A stretch of 64,000 bases of DNA, taken from the NCBI GenBank assembly GCA_918026815.1, contig CAKJVC010000150.1, forward strand, positions 806,001-870,000, written 5' to 3'. The notes below the pieces were generated by a model that saw nothing but the letters and a program-made list of their open reading frames with translations, was not told where the DNA came from and ran no database searches. Position numbers and translations under genes: made by a program. This DNA comes from Chalara sp. BL73 (taxonomy: Eukaryota; Ascomycota; Leotiomycetes; Helotiales). This document shows, one piece after another, positions 11,101 to 21,930 of this stretch (position 1 is the stretch's first letter; each line of letters opens with the position of its first letter).

Positions 11101-14100
11101 ATGGCGAGTAAGCTTAAGTCTCGCGCAGCGTCAGTGTCAGCACAATGCCACCTATGCGATAAATCATTCTCTCGCCAGGAACATCTGAACAGGCACATTC
11201 TAACTCACACAAACGAAAAGCCTTACGGGTGCACAACATGTCGCAAACGTTTTGCAAGATCGTGAGATTAATTGAGGTACTCCGAGCAATCATGTTTCGA
11301 TGCTAATGCTGCACAAGTGACATTCTGTCTCGTCACCAAGCTTCCCACCGGTCTGGAGGTGCTGCGAAACTGAGTCGGCGTACAATTGGTGCTGGCTTTC
11401 GGGCGTGTCTCTCATGTGCTTCTGCGCGTGTAAAGTGCTCGGGTTCGGATCCATGTAACAGATGCTCAAATCGAGAAATCGACTGCCAGTATCCTCCACC
11501 TACGGGGAAGAAGGTTAAAACACGGGATCACCAACAAGTCGCCCAACTCTCAGCAAGCAATGGAGAATCAATTTTATACTCGAGCCAGACTATTGTCCTC
11601 CAAAAATCATGTAACGGCACTCCCGCTCAATCAGAGCAAGATGATACATCAACCGAAATGTCGAATTACCCCACAAATGATGCTGTAGCAAACCCTTCTC
11701 AGGAGAGAAGCACGGATATTTCCACCTCTAGCCATCAATCCTCGTTTATCAGCAGCAAATCTTTAGCATATAGTGCCCAACATCAAGTTCAAGATTTAAG
11801 TTACCCGCAAGTCATGCTCGAAAATGGCTCAACAGATCCATATGACTTTACACAACAAGCCAATCAAGACTTCCAGGAGCCTCCGTTTCCAAATTTCTAT
11901 TCTACCTCAATCAATTGGCTGCCACTAATAGATTATGGTTATGACAATTTCAATTTCGACGACACTAGTTTGCAGATGTATGCGATTCAGCCGATACCTG
12001 CAGTCTCAGATCCGCAACCTGGTACAATCGTTGCTGTCAGCGGCTTTGAAGCAGCTTATGAAGGTCTTGGAGAAAGCAACGAAGATATGAACCATCAAAG
12101 CGGTGGCAGAAGTCAAGTTTCTGAGAGTTCTCATACCACTCCAGCCGACTATGTAGCGTCTCCCAAAGGATCAGAGTCCCTCAGCAGTAAGACGTCAGGA
12201 GCACGATCATCTGCTCACTATGTAGACGGTGCAGGCTCTCGAGATGCTCGTTACGGGAAGCTTAGAAGAAAACACATATCACATCGGCATCACAGAGCAC
12301 GAGATGTCGATTCCGCCTATCAAAGCACCGCCGGCGATGTCTCGTTTCCGTCGGCATTGGACACTGGCGCCGGCCAACATTATCAGCAGGAGCTATGTGG
12401 AATATCGCCTCGAATATATGAAAAGCTTTTTTCCAAATTCAACGCTCATTGCATCAATACTATTCGCCCATTCACAGCCCCATACTTTCCGTCACTCGAT
12501 GTTTTCCATCTTGGTGTTACACTTTACTTTGAATATTTTCATGAGGTCTACCCCATTTTGCACAAAGCATCAATTCTTGCTTGCCAGGATGAGAATGCTT
12601 TTGTTCTCTTCGTCGCAATTTCAGCAATTGGTATCAAGTACCTTGGAACAAGCAACGCAAACAAATGTAGTGAGGCGTGGCTAGAGTTTCTCTCAAGACT
12701 CGTGGAGTATCACGATTTCAATCTCGTGTCACCTGGAATCAACATATTTAGCAATCGTCCATCTCCGCAACTGAACCCAGAGGACCATTACCCCTTGCAA
12801 GCCCATATCTTAGGCATCCTTGGTATGTTCAACAGTTGCAACGAGAGTTTAGTTCAACGGGCACTTGACTGGCGAGCCAAGCTCGTCAACAGGTGCCTCA
12901 AGATGGAATTACTTCAAGATGACAACCAAAAGCTGGAACTAGACGCTGTCCTGAACCAGCCGTCGTGGCGACAATGGATCTTAAGAGAAAGCAGGCGTCG
13001 AGTGGGGTATTCTATCTGGGTGAGTAACCAACTAAAAATTGTCACCACATGCGAAGCTAATTCTCAGAGACAGTTACTTGACACTATTATTGCATATCAA
13101 TCGGACTACCGACCACAGTTGTTACTTTCAGATGCCAAGGCTTCACTTCCATGTCATGAAGATCTCTGGGAGATTTCGGATGACAATGTTTGGCATGAAG
13201 TGCAGGCCAAATCAGGTGGTATTGATGTCTAGATTTCCCAAAGATGAAGCTAATTATAACAGGCTGTCCATCGCTCTTAGGTGCGCTTGAGGCTATTTAC
13301 AAGAATAAATTCGTGGATCTCAATCTTGGCGAGCTTGGGCGAACAATCCTCATTCATGGTCTTTATAGACGTACGTGGGAAGTGGCCAGTTATCATATGA
13401 ACACTCTTTCAAGCTGGGTTCCTTCAGCCCCAGGAACCAGACCTAGTTCTCCGTCCAGTACCGTGGAACCTGAAGACTGGTTACCTGGAATCCCGACTTT
13501 CGCGAAATGGCGAAACAGTGCTTGTGATTGTCTCGATGTTCTTCATTGGGAGGCAAATAGCACGGTAGCTCAAAGGGTGGGCTTAGAGCACCCGTTAATT
13601 CTTCACCTGCATCTGGCGAGACTCATTCTCCTCACTCCGGCTGCTATAATCCAGAACTTTGCCACCGTTTTGATACAACATTCAAAGACCACAAATCCCC
13701 TGGTTTTGGATTCTCCGACATCCCAATTTCAGAGTTACAGAAAAGAAGTCGTACGATGGTTCCTCCAAGACCAATACAAAGCTCGCCTTTCACTCGTTCA
13801 TGCCGGTGCAATCTTTTGGCATGTTCGGAGGTACAGCCACGATAGTATGTTGGAGCCTTTTGCTGTGTTACTCTCAACGTTGGTCATTTGGGCCTACGCA
13901 ACTTCGTCTCAAGCCGTGGACCAGCAACCTCGTCAAGCCCCAGAAGGCAACGGAGCTGCGGCACGCAATCAAATTGATCTCCGAGGTGTGGTTGTGGATT
14001 CAAATGACGCCGTAGATCAAGAGGCGAACTCCGCAACAGAGGACATCTCGATTGATTCTCCATATATAAACTTGGACAGACCATGCGACGATGAACTCAT

Positions 14101-14347
14101 CCAGACCTTCGTTCGCCATGGTACCAGGATGACAGGTTACATGGCAAGCATTGGTGACATCTGTCAAGTCGGTAGTGCTGGCAAGATTTTGAGAGAAGGG
14201 GTGAAGATTCTTCTCAACAGCGGCACGAATTGCCAATCGACGGAGACGGAAAACAACCCATCGGAGGTGCCAATTCCTACTTGGAGGATGGCAGCAAAGC
14301 ATGCAGCTTTTCTTGAGGAGCTTGCCAACATCCGTGATGCGCGATAG
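11101..14347 (+). CDS. Transcription factor with two C2H2 fingers plus a Zn2Cys6 cluster
   Basis: Four exons, 11101-11261, 11318-13019, 13068-13218 and 13263-14347, encode 1032 aa. The first intron (11262-11317) splits the second zinc finger, and splicing restores the His residues of [10 protein letters not shown]. The protein begins with [17 protein letters not shown] and [11 protein letters not shown], followed by [20 protein letters not shown], the Zn2Cys6 pattern. The large C-terminal part is a fungal-specific regulatory domain ([38 protein letters not shown]). The 48-bp intron at 13020-13067 has no stop in frame, so its retention would simply add 16 residues; the donor of the last intron could also be 13216. 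Placed inside the sugar cluster on the same strand, it is the natural candidate regulator of its neighbours. Confidence 0.88.
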
Positions 14348-14983
14348 CCAAAGGGGAATTGGACCACGATTCTTCGCCGTGACTTCTCCTTTGTGGCCTC
14401 CGCGGATGTGGTGTTCCACTCAGAACATAGCGCTAAAGGGATCGGCGGAAGATTATCCCCTTGTACACTTTACACCTTCGAAGAAGCCTTCGTACTTCGC
14501 TACAAAGACTTGCGAAGCCCACATGAGTGGCATACAAGTCCCGCTCGGGCCCAGGCTCTGGAGCAGACATGGGCACCCTTGTCAATTCACAGGGGCATGT
14601 TTCACGTCCCTCGAAAGAGGAGGGGTGGAGAAATACGACCATTTCCTTCTACAGGTGCGGGATTGGGGCCCCGCAATGCAATCATTTCTCTTTCTCCACT
14701 CCTCACCCATGACATCGGGGAATTATTCTACTTTGAGGCGTCATGCACGGTTAGACTTTCGTTTTCCGGCGGGGCAGGCAATTGGGAACTGTTTTTCATA
14801 TCAACAACTTGGGATGAATTTCCTTTCTCCGGCGGGCGAAGGAAACTTGGCGAAGAAGAGTCAAAACACAACATGTTAGTATTTTGCTCAACTACATAAC
14901 AATGAGGCAGCTGGCAACGATATCAACCATCAGCACAATTCTCTGTTCAATCTGCCGCTTCCTATAATCAAAGTCCAAACAAT
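14348..14983 (+). other. Upstream region of the GH39-like gene
   Basis: Two overlapping + strand open stretches (14301-14879, 14393-14899) cover this region but match nothing and look like chance openings in GC-richer DNA. The region carries two copies of the cluster motif (listed separately). Confidence 0.45.
14765..14837 (+). promoter_or_regulatory. Two copies of the cluster motif upstream of GH39-like gene
   Basis: TCCGGCGGGG is at 14765-14774 and a one-mismatch copy TCCGGCGGGC at 14828-14837, about 210 and 147 bp before the ATG at 14984. Orientation is the same as in the GH31 and permease promoters. Confidence 0.55.
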
Positions 14984-16486
14984 ATGTTCCTGAGGGTACT
15001 CACTTTCGTACTGTCTGTCACGGCAGCTGCCACCATTCGAAAGAAAGATGTAACGGGTCATGCGATGGTGTATCTCGCGGAGAACACTGGTCAACCATTA
15101 CATCGAGCATCCGGAATTCTCTATGGGTTTCCTGAAAACGAAACTCAGATTCCAGATCAGTTTTTTACAGATATTGGCTATGGACTTGCTGGGACACGAA
15201 CTGGAGGGGGTCAGCTGCCGGAGCCTCTACGTGGCTGGACGTGGGGTTATGATGAGTTCATGGTATCTATATTGATAAAGGGACTGGAACCATGTATTGA
15301 CTGTCTTCAGGGCCGATACAACTCATTTGTTCATAATTACCACACCAGTCGTCGTTTTGGTGGACCAGTCCAGCTTCTGATTCATGACCTCTGGGGCGTC
15401 GACTTTTACTCTTCTTTCGAAGCGACACCTCTTCCGGGTGACAACGGAGACTGGGCGCCATACGACTCTTTCCTAACAACTCTTTTCCAACATCTCATTG
15501 CTGACAATGTCATCGATGGCTTGTATTGGGATATCTGGAACGAACCTGATGGCTCTTCTTATTATGGCCGAGGACTAGATAGATATCTAGATGTCTTCGG
15601 TCATACCTACCACCGAATTGTGCAAGTGCCGAACTTCCCCTAATTACACAATTCTCTTAGTATCGCACTAACAATCTTCAGGAATGAGTTTCCAAACCCA
15701 AAGACCGTGGGGCCGTCTTTCGGATATCTACCCAACAAGGGTAAGCAAGATTGGTATGTGGCATGGGCAAATTTCATCGTGGCCAACAACAGCGTCCCAA
15801 CCTGGATTTCAATGCATTTTCTGGAGGATTCGGGTGATCTAGCTGAGTCCATCGCCGCTTTCCAGAGTTTCCTACAGCCTGCCGGCATCAGCTATAACGG
15901 CCCATTCATGATCAACGAATATGGCTCAGTCAATCAGCAACCCCGTCCCGCCAATGTCGCTTGGAGTATTGCCCAGATTGAAAGACATGATGCACTTGGT
16001 CTTCGGGCTAATTGGCGTGGCGGGTATGAACTTCACGATTACATGGCAAATCTGCTGGGAAAGCCTCACACCTATCCCGATGTCATCCCAGACGAAGCTG
16101 GCTACTGGCCAACGAGCTCCTACCAGGTCTACAAGTACTACAATCTCAACATGACCGGGCACAGAGTTGAGACCTCGATGACGGATGATGGGTTGGGTGA
16201 TGCATATGCAACTGTAGGCCCTGACAAGGTCCGAATTCTTTCCGGAGTTCGAACTGGGACAGGAGAGTGGGGAGTAGGTGTTAGATGCCTTTCTTGCATT
16301 GGCCTCCCAACAAGTGGAAACATTGCTGTGCACACTTACAGCTTCAATGCTGGCGGTCTGTACGAAAGGTTCGATGCGCCGCAAGATCTTGGCGTGTACG
16401 TTCATTCATATGAAGGTGACGATCTATGGATTATCATCGGCCAAAATGATGAATGGGTCTCATATGCCTTCGAATTTGAGATTTAG
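14984..16486 (+). CDS. Secreted GH-A clan glycoside hydrolase, GH39-like
   Basis: Exons are 14984-15625 and 15689-16486, giving 479 aa. An N-terminal signal peptide (MFLRVLTFVLSVTAAA) sends it outside the cell. The acid/base is Glu187 in YWDIWNEPDG and the nucleophile Glu291 in FMINEYGS, the arrangement of the GH-A clan, and overall flavour is that of fungal GH39/beta-xylosidase-like proteins; the exact substrate is not readable. The intron acceptor needs comment: the first CAG after the branch point (15681) breaks the frame, whereas the AG at 15688 keeps it and restores a family-like sequence. It could provide the oligosaccharide that the permease and GH31 enzyme then use, and it shares their promoter motif. 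Confidence 0.8.
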
Positions 16487-18701
16487 GTTGCATCGCAACG
16501 CCAAAGCAAAGAGCATAGGGTGGTGGGAGACTAACTAGTGGCGGAGACGAAGACGAGGGGCCTGGTTGTAAAGGAGATTGTGAGATTTTTATCATTGTGG
16601 AACATGATGGCGTGGGAGCGAAAAGGAAAATTTCTTTATCCGAAATTATTCAGCTTTTCTCTCATTTTTCCCCTCTTTCATATAACCTTCTATCTTAAAA
16701 CATTTTCCGATCCGTGGCGATGTTAAGCCCGACAACACGCCTTTCGGGTGCTTTTGTTGCCAAAAACTTGTTGCTCCCTTGTTCTCTCTTTATCATTTCA
16801 TCATTCCATCGCTTTCTCGCCCATTCAACATAAGAATCCCAACCCAGATGCCACCCGCTGCTAGCGTTAACATACCTTCCTTTCCCTGTTCTTTCGTTCC
16901 CCTCTTCAACATGTTCTTCCGACTTAATTAAGACGTTACCAAAATGTCGGCTCCGCGTTGCAAGAGATAATGGGTCCAATTCACAACAGTAGGAGCGGCA
17001 GCACCCACTCTTCGCAATGATATGCAGACGTCTTTCATCCGTGGTTTCTGACTAGCTAAAATCTGTTGAAAATTAAGTTGTGGCGGTAGTAGCAGCGCTA
17101 ATGAAAGGTAACTACATTTTGTTATTCATGTTCGTCCCTGATTGGAGGAGACACTCCGATGTATGCGCCCACAACGAGCCTAGCTTCGGCAGCAATGGGG
17201 AACCTTAACTTATTGTTTGATTCATGCACAGTTCCAGCCTCCAATACGGGTGGCTATGCCGGAGAACGCAGGTTGGCCAAATCACCAAAGCGCGCTTGAT
17301 CTCGTCCAACGCACCCTACTTCACCATGCCTCAGCATGACCGGTGATCCTCTTCCTACGCGTGTCCTATCTACGCATACATAAATATCCGCTGACAGAAG
17401 TGCCCTGTCCGTGACTTAGTATAAGGCTCTATTTCGGTGACCGGCTGTCCTCCTGTATCTACGCCGCGCCTGGATACCTGATGGGCTACGGCGACAATGA
17501 AGCCATGTTGCAACTCCACTGACCACAGCAACCGTGACTCCACAACCCCCTGGCCCTCTCAAGGAAAACCCTTCCCAGCAACGCTCTCTCTCTCTCTACA
17601 CTACAGCGGCAGAGAACAGTTACGAGTTTGGACGTAGCTAAAATAGGCTTAGCGGATCTCGTGTGCCTCTGGGACTTGCTTCCCCAGCGTTAATGAGTTA
17701 CTACTACCACACACGCTTTCACTGGTTGTAGGTGTTGCATTAGTGGCCAAAGCCACATGTGATAGCAAAATTATAAAGTATGCAGTTGCAGGATATGCCA
17801 TTGCTTCCCTTTCATAGCATTAAATAAGAAATGAAATAGGCTTGATTATATCTTGGCGTTGGAGTGTTTGACGACAGGATCTCAAAGACAGGATCGATGT
17901 AAATGCTATGCAATGCTGCACCGATGGGATTGCTGTGTGAGAATGATGAGTACAAAATGCTTGATTTTCTGGTTGACACAGGGGAGAAGAGTGGTTGTTC
18001 ATTTCAACAGTCAAACTTTTCGCACACATATTCCCTACTACTCGCCTTCATACCACATGACATAACGACCAACGTGCAACAACGCAAAATAAGGTAATAG
18101 AATATAATATTTGATCAAATTTCAAATCGCAATTAGAAACTGTCTATTAGTTTAGGGAAAGTAGTATATTTCTTATAAGCAAGCCTGTAGTGTGAGTCCT
18201 TGTATGTGACGTTATTTCATTTCAATTTCTATTGCAACTAATTGACTCCGTACACTTTCTTAAACTTTGTAAAATACCGAATCTCGGAAAGCAAGTCGAC
18301 AAAGTAATATTCTTCAAAAGGCTCGCTGTCGACGTTTGAAAGCTCGTCGTCGCTGTCGAATAAAAAGCCTGGAGTTACTTTATTAACGTCTTTTTGTGTT
18401 ATACCCAGCTCGCGATCAAAGCGTTGCAATTCTTTTTCATTACTACTTTCCTTTTTTTTACTAAGCTCTTTTTCGTTGTTTACAGCTTTCTGCTTTATAT
18501 TACTTGTATACTAGTACACTATTATTTTGCGTGTTTTTGACTTAAATATCACTGTTTTCTGACCAATACAAAATTGCGGTATTTCAGTCATATTGCAACA
18601 CAAAGTATGGTAATCTAGGGTTTTGGGCAAAAAAGTATGGTATTCTAGTCATTTGCCGGCCAAAAAAATTCAATGCAATACGTTTCCAGCTGACTTTCCT
18701 A
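16487..18701. other. Gene-free, repeat-poor then AT-rich region
   Basis: No supported gene. A CT microsatellite lies near 17581-17597. From about 18060 the sequence becomes AT-rich. The minus-strand stretch 18429-18238 (acidic, ending in an aromatic segment) could be the tail of a decayed gene, but I do not recognise it. Near 18605-18655 the word AAAGTATGGTA recurs about 30 bp apart. Confidence 0.4.
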
Positions 18702-19039
18702 GCCGACTTGATTAATCTAGCTGGCATAACTAACATTCCTGGCTATGTTTCTAGCAGCCATCATAGTTATATTAAAATACAGCTGCATTGTAAAAATTTG
18801 TTGTATTATAACAATAAAAATCAAGATACTTTCGAACAGAGGGGTAATATGTACAGGAAGTAAAGAAAAGTCATGTAAGGGATAGTCACGTGTAGCTTTC
18901 CCTTACTTCCTGCACATATTAACCCTCTTCTTGAGATTATTTCTTTTATTCCTTATTGTTACTCAATTACAATACAACGAGCTAGAAGCGTTAGCCAGAA
19001 ATGTTAGTTATGCTAGCTAGGTTAATCAGGTCGGTCGGC
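18702..19039. repeat. Large imperfect palindrome (fold-back), LTR-like halves
   Basis: The arm 18702-18756 pairs with 18981-19039 in inverted orientation (about 55 bp, differing by a few transitions and a 4-bp indel), and inside it 18838-18866 pairs with 18898-18926. The two halves share a U5-like tail (attgtta...atacaac), so this may be two head-to-head copies of one LTR, or a fold-back transposon. No target duplication could be fixed. Confidence 0.6.
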
Positions 19040-19691
19040 CAGGATGGCCATCCCTCGAGTCTCTCTCAGTATTTTGTGATGACACAAATGAGTAATATCC
19101 GAAACAGAATTATTAGTGCTAGCCTTGGTAACAGTTGCACCTGCACAATTCTCTTCATCGGAACAAGTTTTCGCAAACGGCGGACTGTCCTTTTTGGTTG
19201 CGTCGAACACCAGCTAACCATCTAGGCGTTGGGAAAACGTTATTATATCGAGAAATACGTCAATGGGTATCGCGATTCTCGAAAGATGGGTATTTTGCAA
19301 AGTTTTACAATATTTCTTGGACACGTTCTAATTTTTTCTTACAAGACATAGTTTCTTCGATGACAGGTGTTGATTTAAGCCATCTTCAACTTCGGAGATC
19401 TCCTGAGAAGCCCTCAGTCCGCAGGCAGCGTAAACCTTGCCATGATCCTTTGAGATCAGCGAGCGTGCTTCCTCAGTTGCTCCGCGATCGTCTGGTTTTC
19501 ATATGCTACCATTCAGTCACCCAACTATCCATACCCATCTGCTTCTCTGTCTGCGCTCTCCTCCCTTCCCTCTGATCACTCCTCAGTTTCAATTCCCATT
19601 CTACTAGCTAACCTTCCCGAAACTAAGGCATGTATATTAACATCTCAACAAAGTCCTGCAATGTCATGTCACTCTCACTTCCATCATTGAT

Positions 19692-21058
19692 TTAGAACTC
19701 GCAGAGTCCCGGTGCTAGTCTGCGGACCAATTGCTCAGCGAGCTCGCTAGTATTTTTATACGTGTGCTCGACCTCATCGGGAAGATAGAAATGCATATAC
19801 GCCATGGATGGTAACGGTACATCTCCGATTTTCTTGAGACCTTCAATCAAATCAGGCATGGAAACATCGGCCGTGATATGGAAGTAGCCCAACTCTGGAC
19901 AGTGGCGCGCCAGAGAAATAATGGCCTCGTGAGTAAGTGCCTCACGATTTTCAAGGCCAATGCAGAACGTATTGAGATTCGGCAGAGCGCGTGCAAATGC
20001 CTCTATAGTTACATCATTGATGCCTTCGCCGCGCGGACAGGGGTCCCCCATGACGAGCACAGAAGGAGAAGGAAGATATACTGTTGTGAGATGGGGACAT
20101 CCGTGCGCCAGTGCGATTAAGTTCGGTCCTGAGAAAGTGCTGTCCTCAGCAAACGTAAGATCCAGGTACGTCAAACAAGAAAGATCGGCAAGTCTACCAA
20201 ATCCTTCATCAATTGATTCTGATAATTCTAGTTTTAATACCGAAAGATGAGAGAACAGTGATGGTAGTACAGGTATAGCGCCAGCGTACCCTGTAGCAAG
20301 TTCCTTCAGAGCTGGAAAAGAGCCCTCCGGCAGATTTTGCAGAAACTTTGCACTCAAATTTTGGCCCTGGAGCTTGCGGAACACAGGAAGCACAGCCAAG
20401 GAGCTGAGAACGCCTGGTTGCCAGATGTTATTGGGAATATCTTTTCCATCGTGGTGAACGAAAGAAAAAGAAAGAGAAGATAATGCCGGCGTAGACTTGA
20501 TGAATCTAATAGCTTCTTCTTCTATATCCTAGAAGAAATCTGGTTCGTCCAAAGCCAAGTCGATAGTCTTCAATTTCGGGCTACTGTTGAGTATATGCCA
20601 GAATAGCCCAACACGTTCAGTGGAGCGGAAGTCATAAAATGGGCCTGTCCTTTTGAGGGCATCAAGTTCTGAATTATCTTTTGTGCACGCATCGCTTGTG
20701 AAGGATTCGAGAATGGGAAAATGTAGGTTCAGCAAGTAGTTATGCCATCGCTCCCTTTCTGTGATCTTGGGCCAGTCCTCTTGGCTGCGAACGAAGCGAA
20801 GCTCGCGAATACGGCTGGCATAGTACTGAGCGCGCGACACGTCGCGGGCGGCGATATTGGCCAGAGCATGCACTGTAGGCTCTTTGTTGCGCGAATTCCT
20901 GATAGGAATTCAGTTCCACATCTGTCCCACAAGATCCGGATAGCCTCGTGAGAAAACAGGCGGTTGACTTGGAGGCAGTTTTGGAGCAAGGCATGCTCAA
21001 CCGTGCCTGTCATAAGAATGGCGGCAACTATCTCCGGAATATTGAAGAGGTCATGCAT
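19692..21058 (-). pseudogene. F-box-like/leucine-rich repeat protein, broken
   Basis: Reading from 21058 the protein begins MHDLFNIPEIVAAILMTG, a fungal F-box-like start, continues through RIRELRF, and then through leucine-rich repeats (LSCLTYLDLTF, CPHLTTVYLPS, LPNLNTFCIGL, CPELGYFHI) to 19692. Two lesions break it: a one-base frameshift near 20870 and an in-frame TAG at 20529-20531, with similarity continuing on both sides. The TAG could come from CAG by one transition, as expected from repeat-induced point mutation or ordinary decay. When intact it would have been an SCF-type substrate adaptor or an LRR-only protein. No splice signals explain the frame changes. Confidence 0.7.
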
Positions 21059-21176
21059 TGCGAGTACGTCCAGGAAAGGTGTTGTTGTTAAAGTTAAGTT
21101 ATTGTAAGGTATGTTAAAGTTAGGCAGCAGGTTGCAGTTTTCACTTAACTGATATCCCGTGACAAAGCATGCCCCG

Positions 21177-21930
21177 CATCAAAGCACTGGTCAAGGCCAG
21201 TGTAAGCGAGGCCCTGTGGCGTCAGGGGCCGAGCCCCTGAGGGCTCTAAGCGAGATAGGGCCAGGGCCGTGACAGCTAGTAATTCGCTTAGCTCAAAAAA
21301 GTGGGTTTATTAAAAGCGTGTTAATGAAGCTTGTACTGTGCGCACGGTCTGCTCTATTGCAGTAGTTCAGGGAGGCTGTATTGACTTTATTAAGAACTAT
21401 TTTGGAAGTCACTCAGTAAAAAGGTCGAGAACCTTTTACTGGTAACTAAGCTTATTACATAAAGTTACGGCTCGTATTACAGCTGTTACATGACTTACAA
21501 GTGGGGTCACTACTAATTCTCAACAGAGTCTGTATTTAATCCAACGTTTTACCTAAGGCATACAAGGCAGCCGAATAAAAATATCACGGGCTCAAGAAGA
21601 AGTACGCGAACAAAAAGGCGCGGTGAAGCTTCAAATTGCCACTACAGCTGTTGCTGCTGTTACTGAGTGAGTAAGTTTCTTCTTCGTCGGCTAGTTTTCA
21701 AATCAAGGGCGAAGTGAAGTTATACAGATGCTAAAAAACGTGTAGAGAAGTCGCAGGTCGAACAAATGCACAGCCAGTGTGGAAGGAGATGGGTAGAAGT
21801 GCGACAGACATTGCCAATTATCAAAAAGAGTTAGATACTACGAAGTCATGTCTTGCAAACTGGAGTAAGAGAAAGTCCGATGCTTCTAAGAAAGTTGCAA
21901 ACGCCGCCGGTGGTAGTGGTGACTACTAGG
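21177..21930 (+). mobile_element. Relic of an LTR retroelement related to the solo LTR at 39.6 kb
   Basis: The segment 21203-21274 matches the 3' end of the solo LTR at 39581-39821, including the final CGTGACA. No left end or target duplication is visible, so it is truncated. Downstream, 21756-21928 reads as a helical, charged peptide in one frame, perhaps a gag remnant. The assignment of the internal part is weak. Confidence 0.4.

Noticed and set aside
14301..14899. Two open frames of 168-192 aa between the factor and GH39 gene
   Set aside because: They overlap in different frames, have no family resemblance and contain the promoter motif copies.
15681..15681. First acceptor AG in the GH39-like intron as the real splice site
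   Set aside because: It shifts the frame against well-preserved coding on both sides; the AG at 15688 restores it.
16695..16979. 94-aa minus-strand frame downstream of the GH39-like gene
   Set aside because: Composition and lack of motifs suggest chance.
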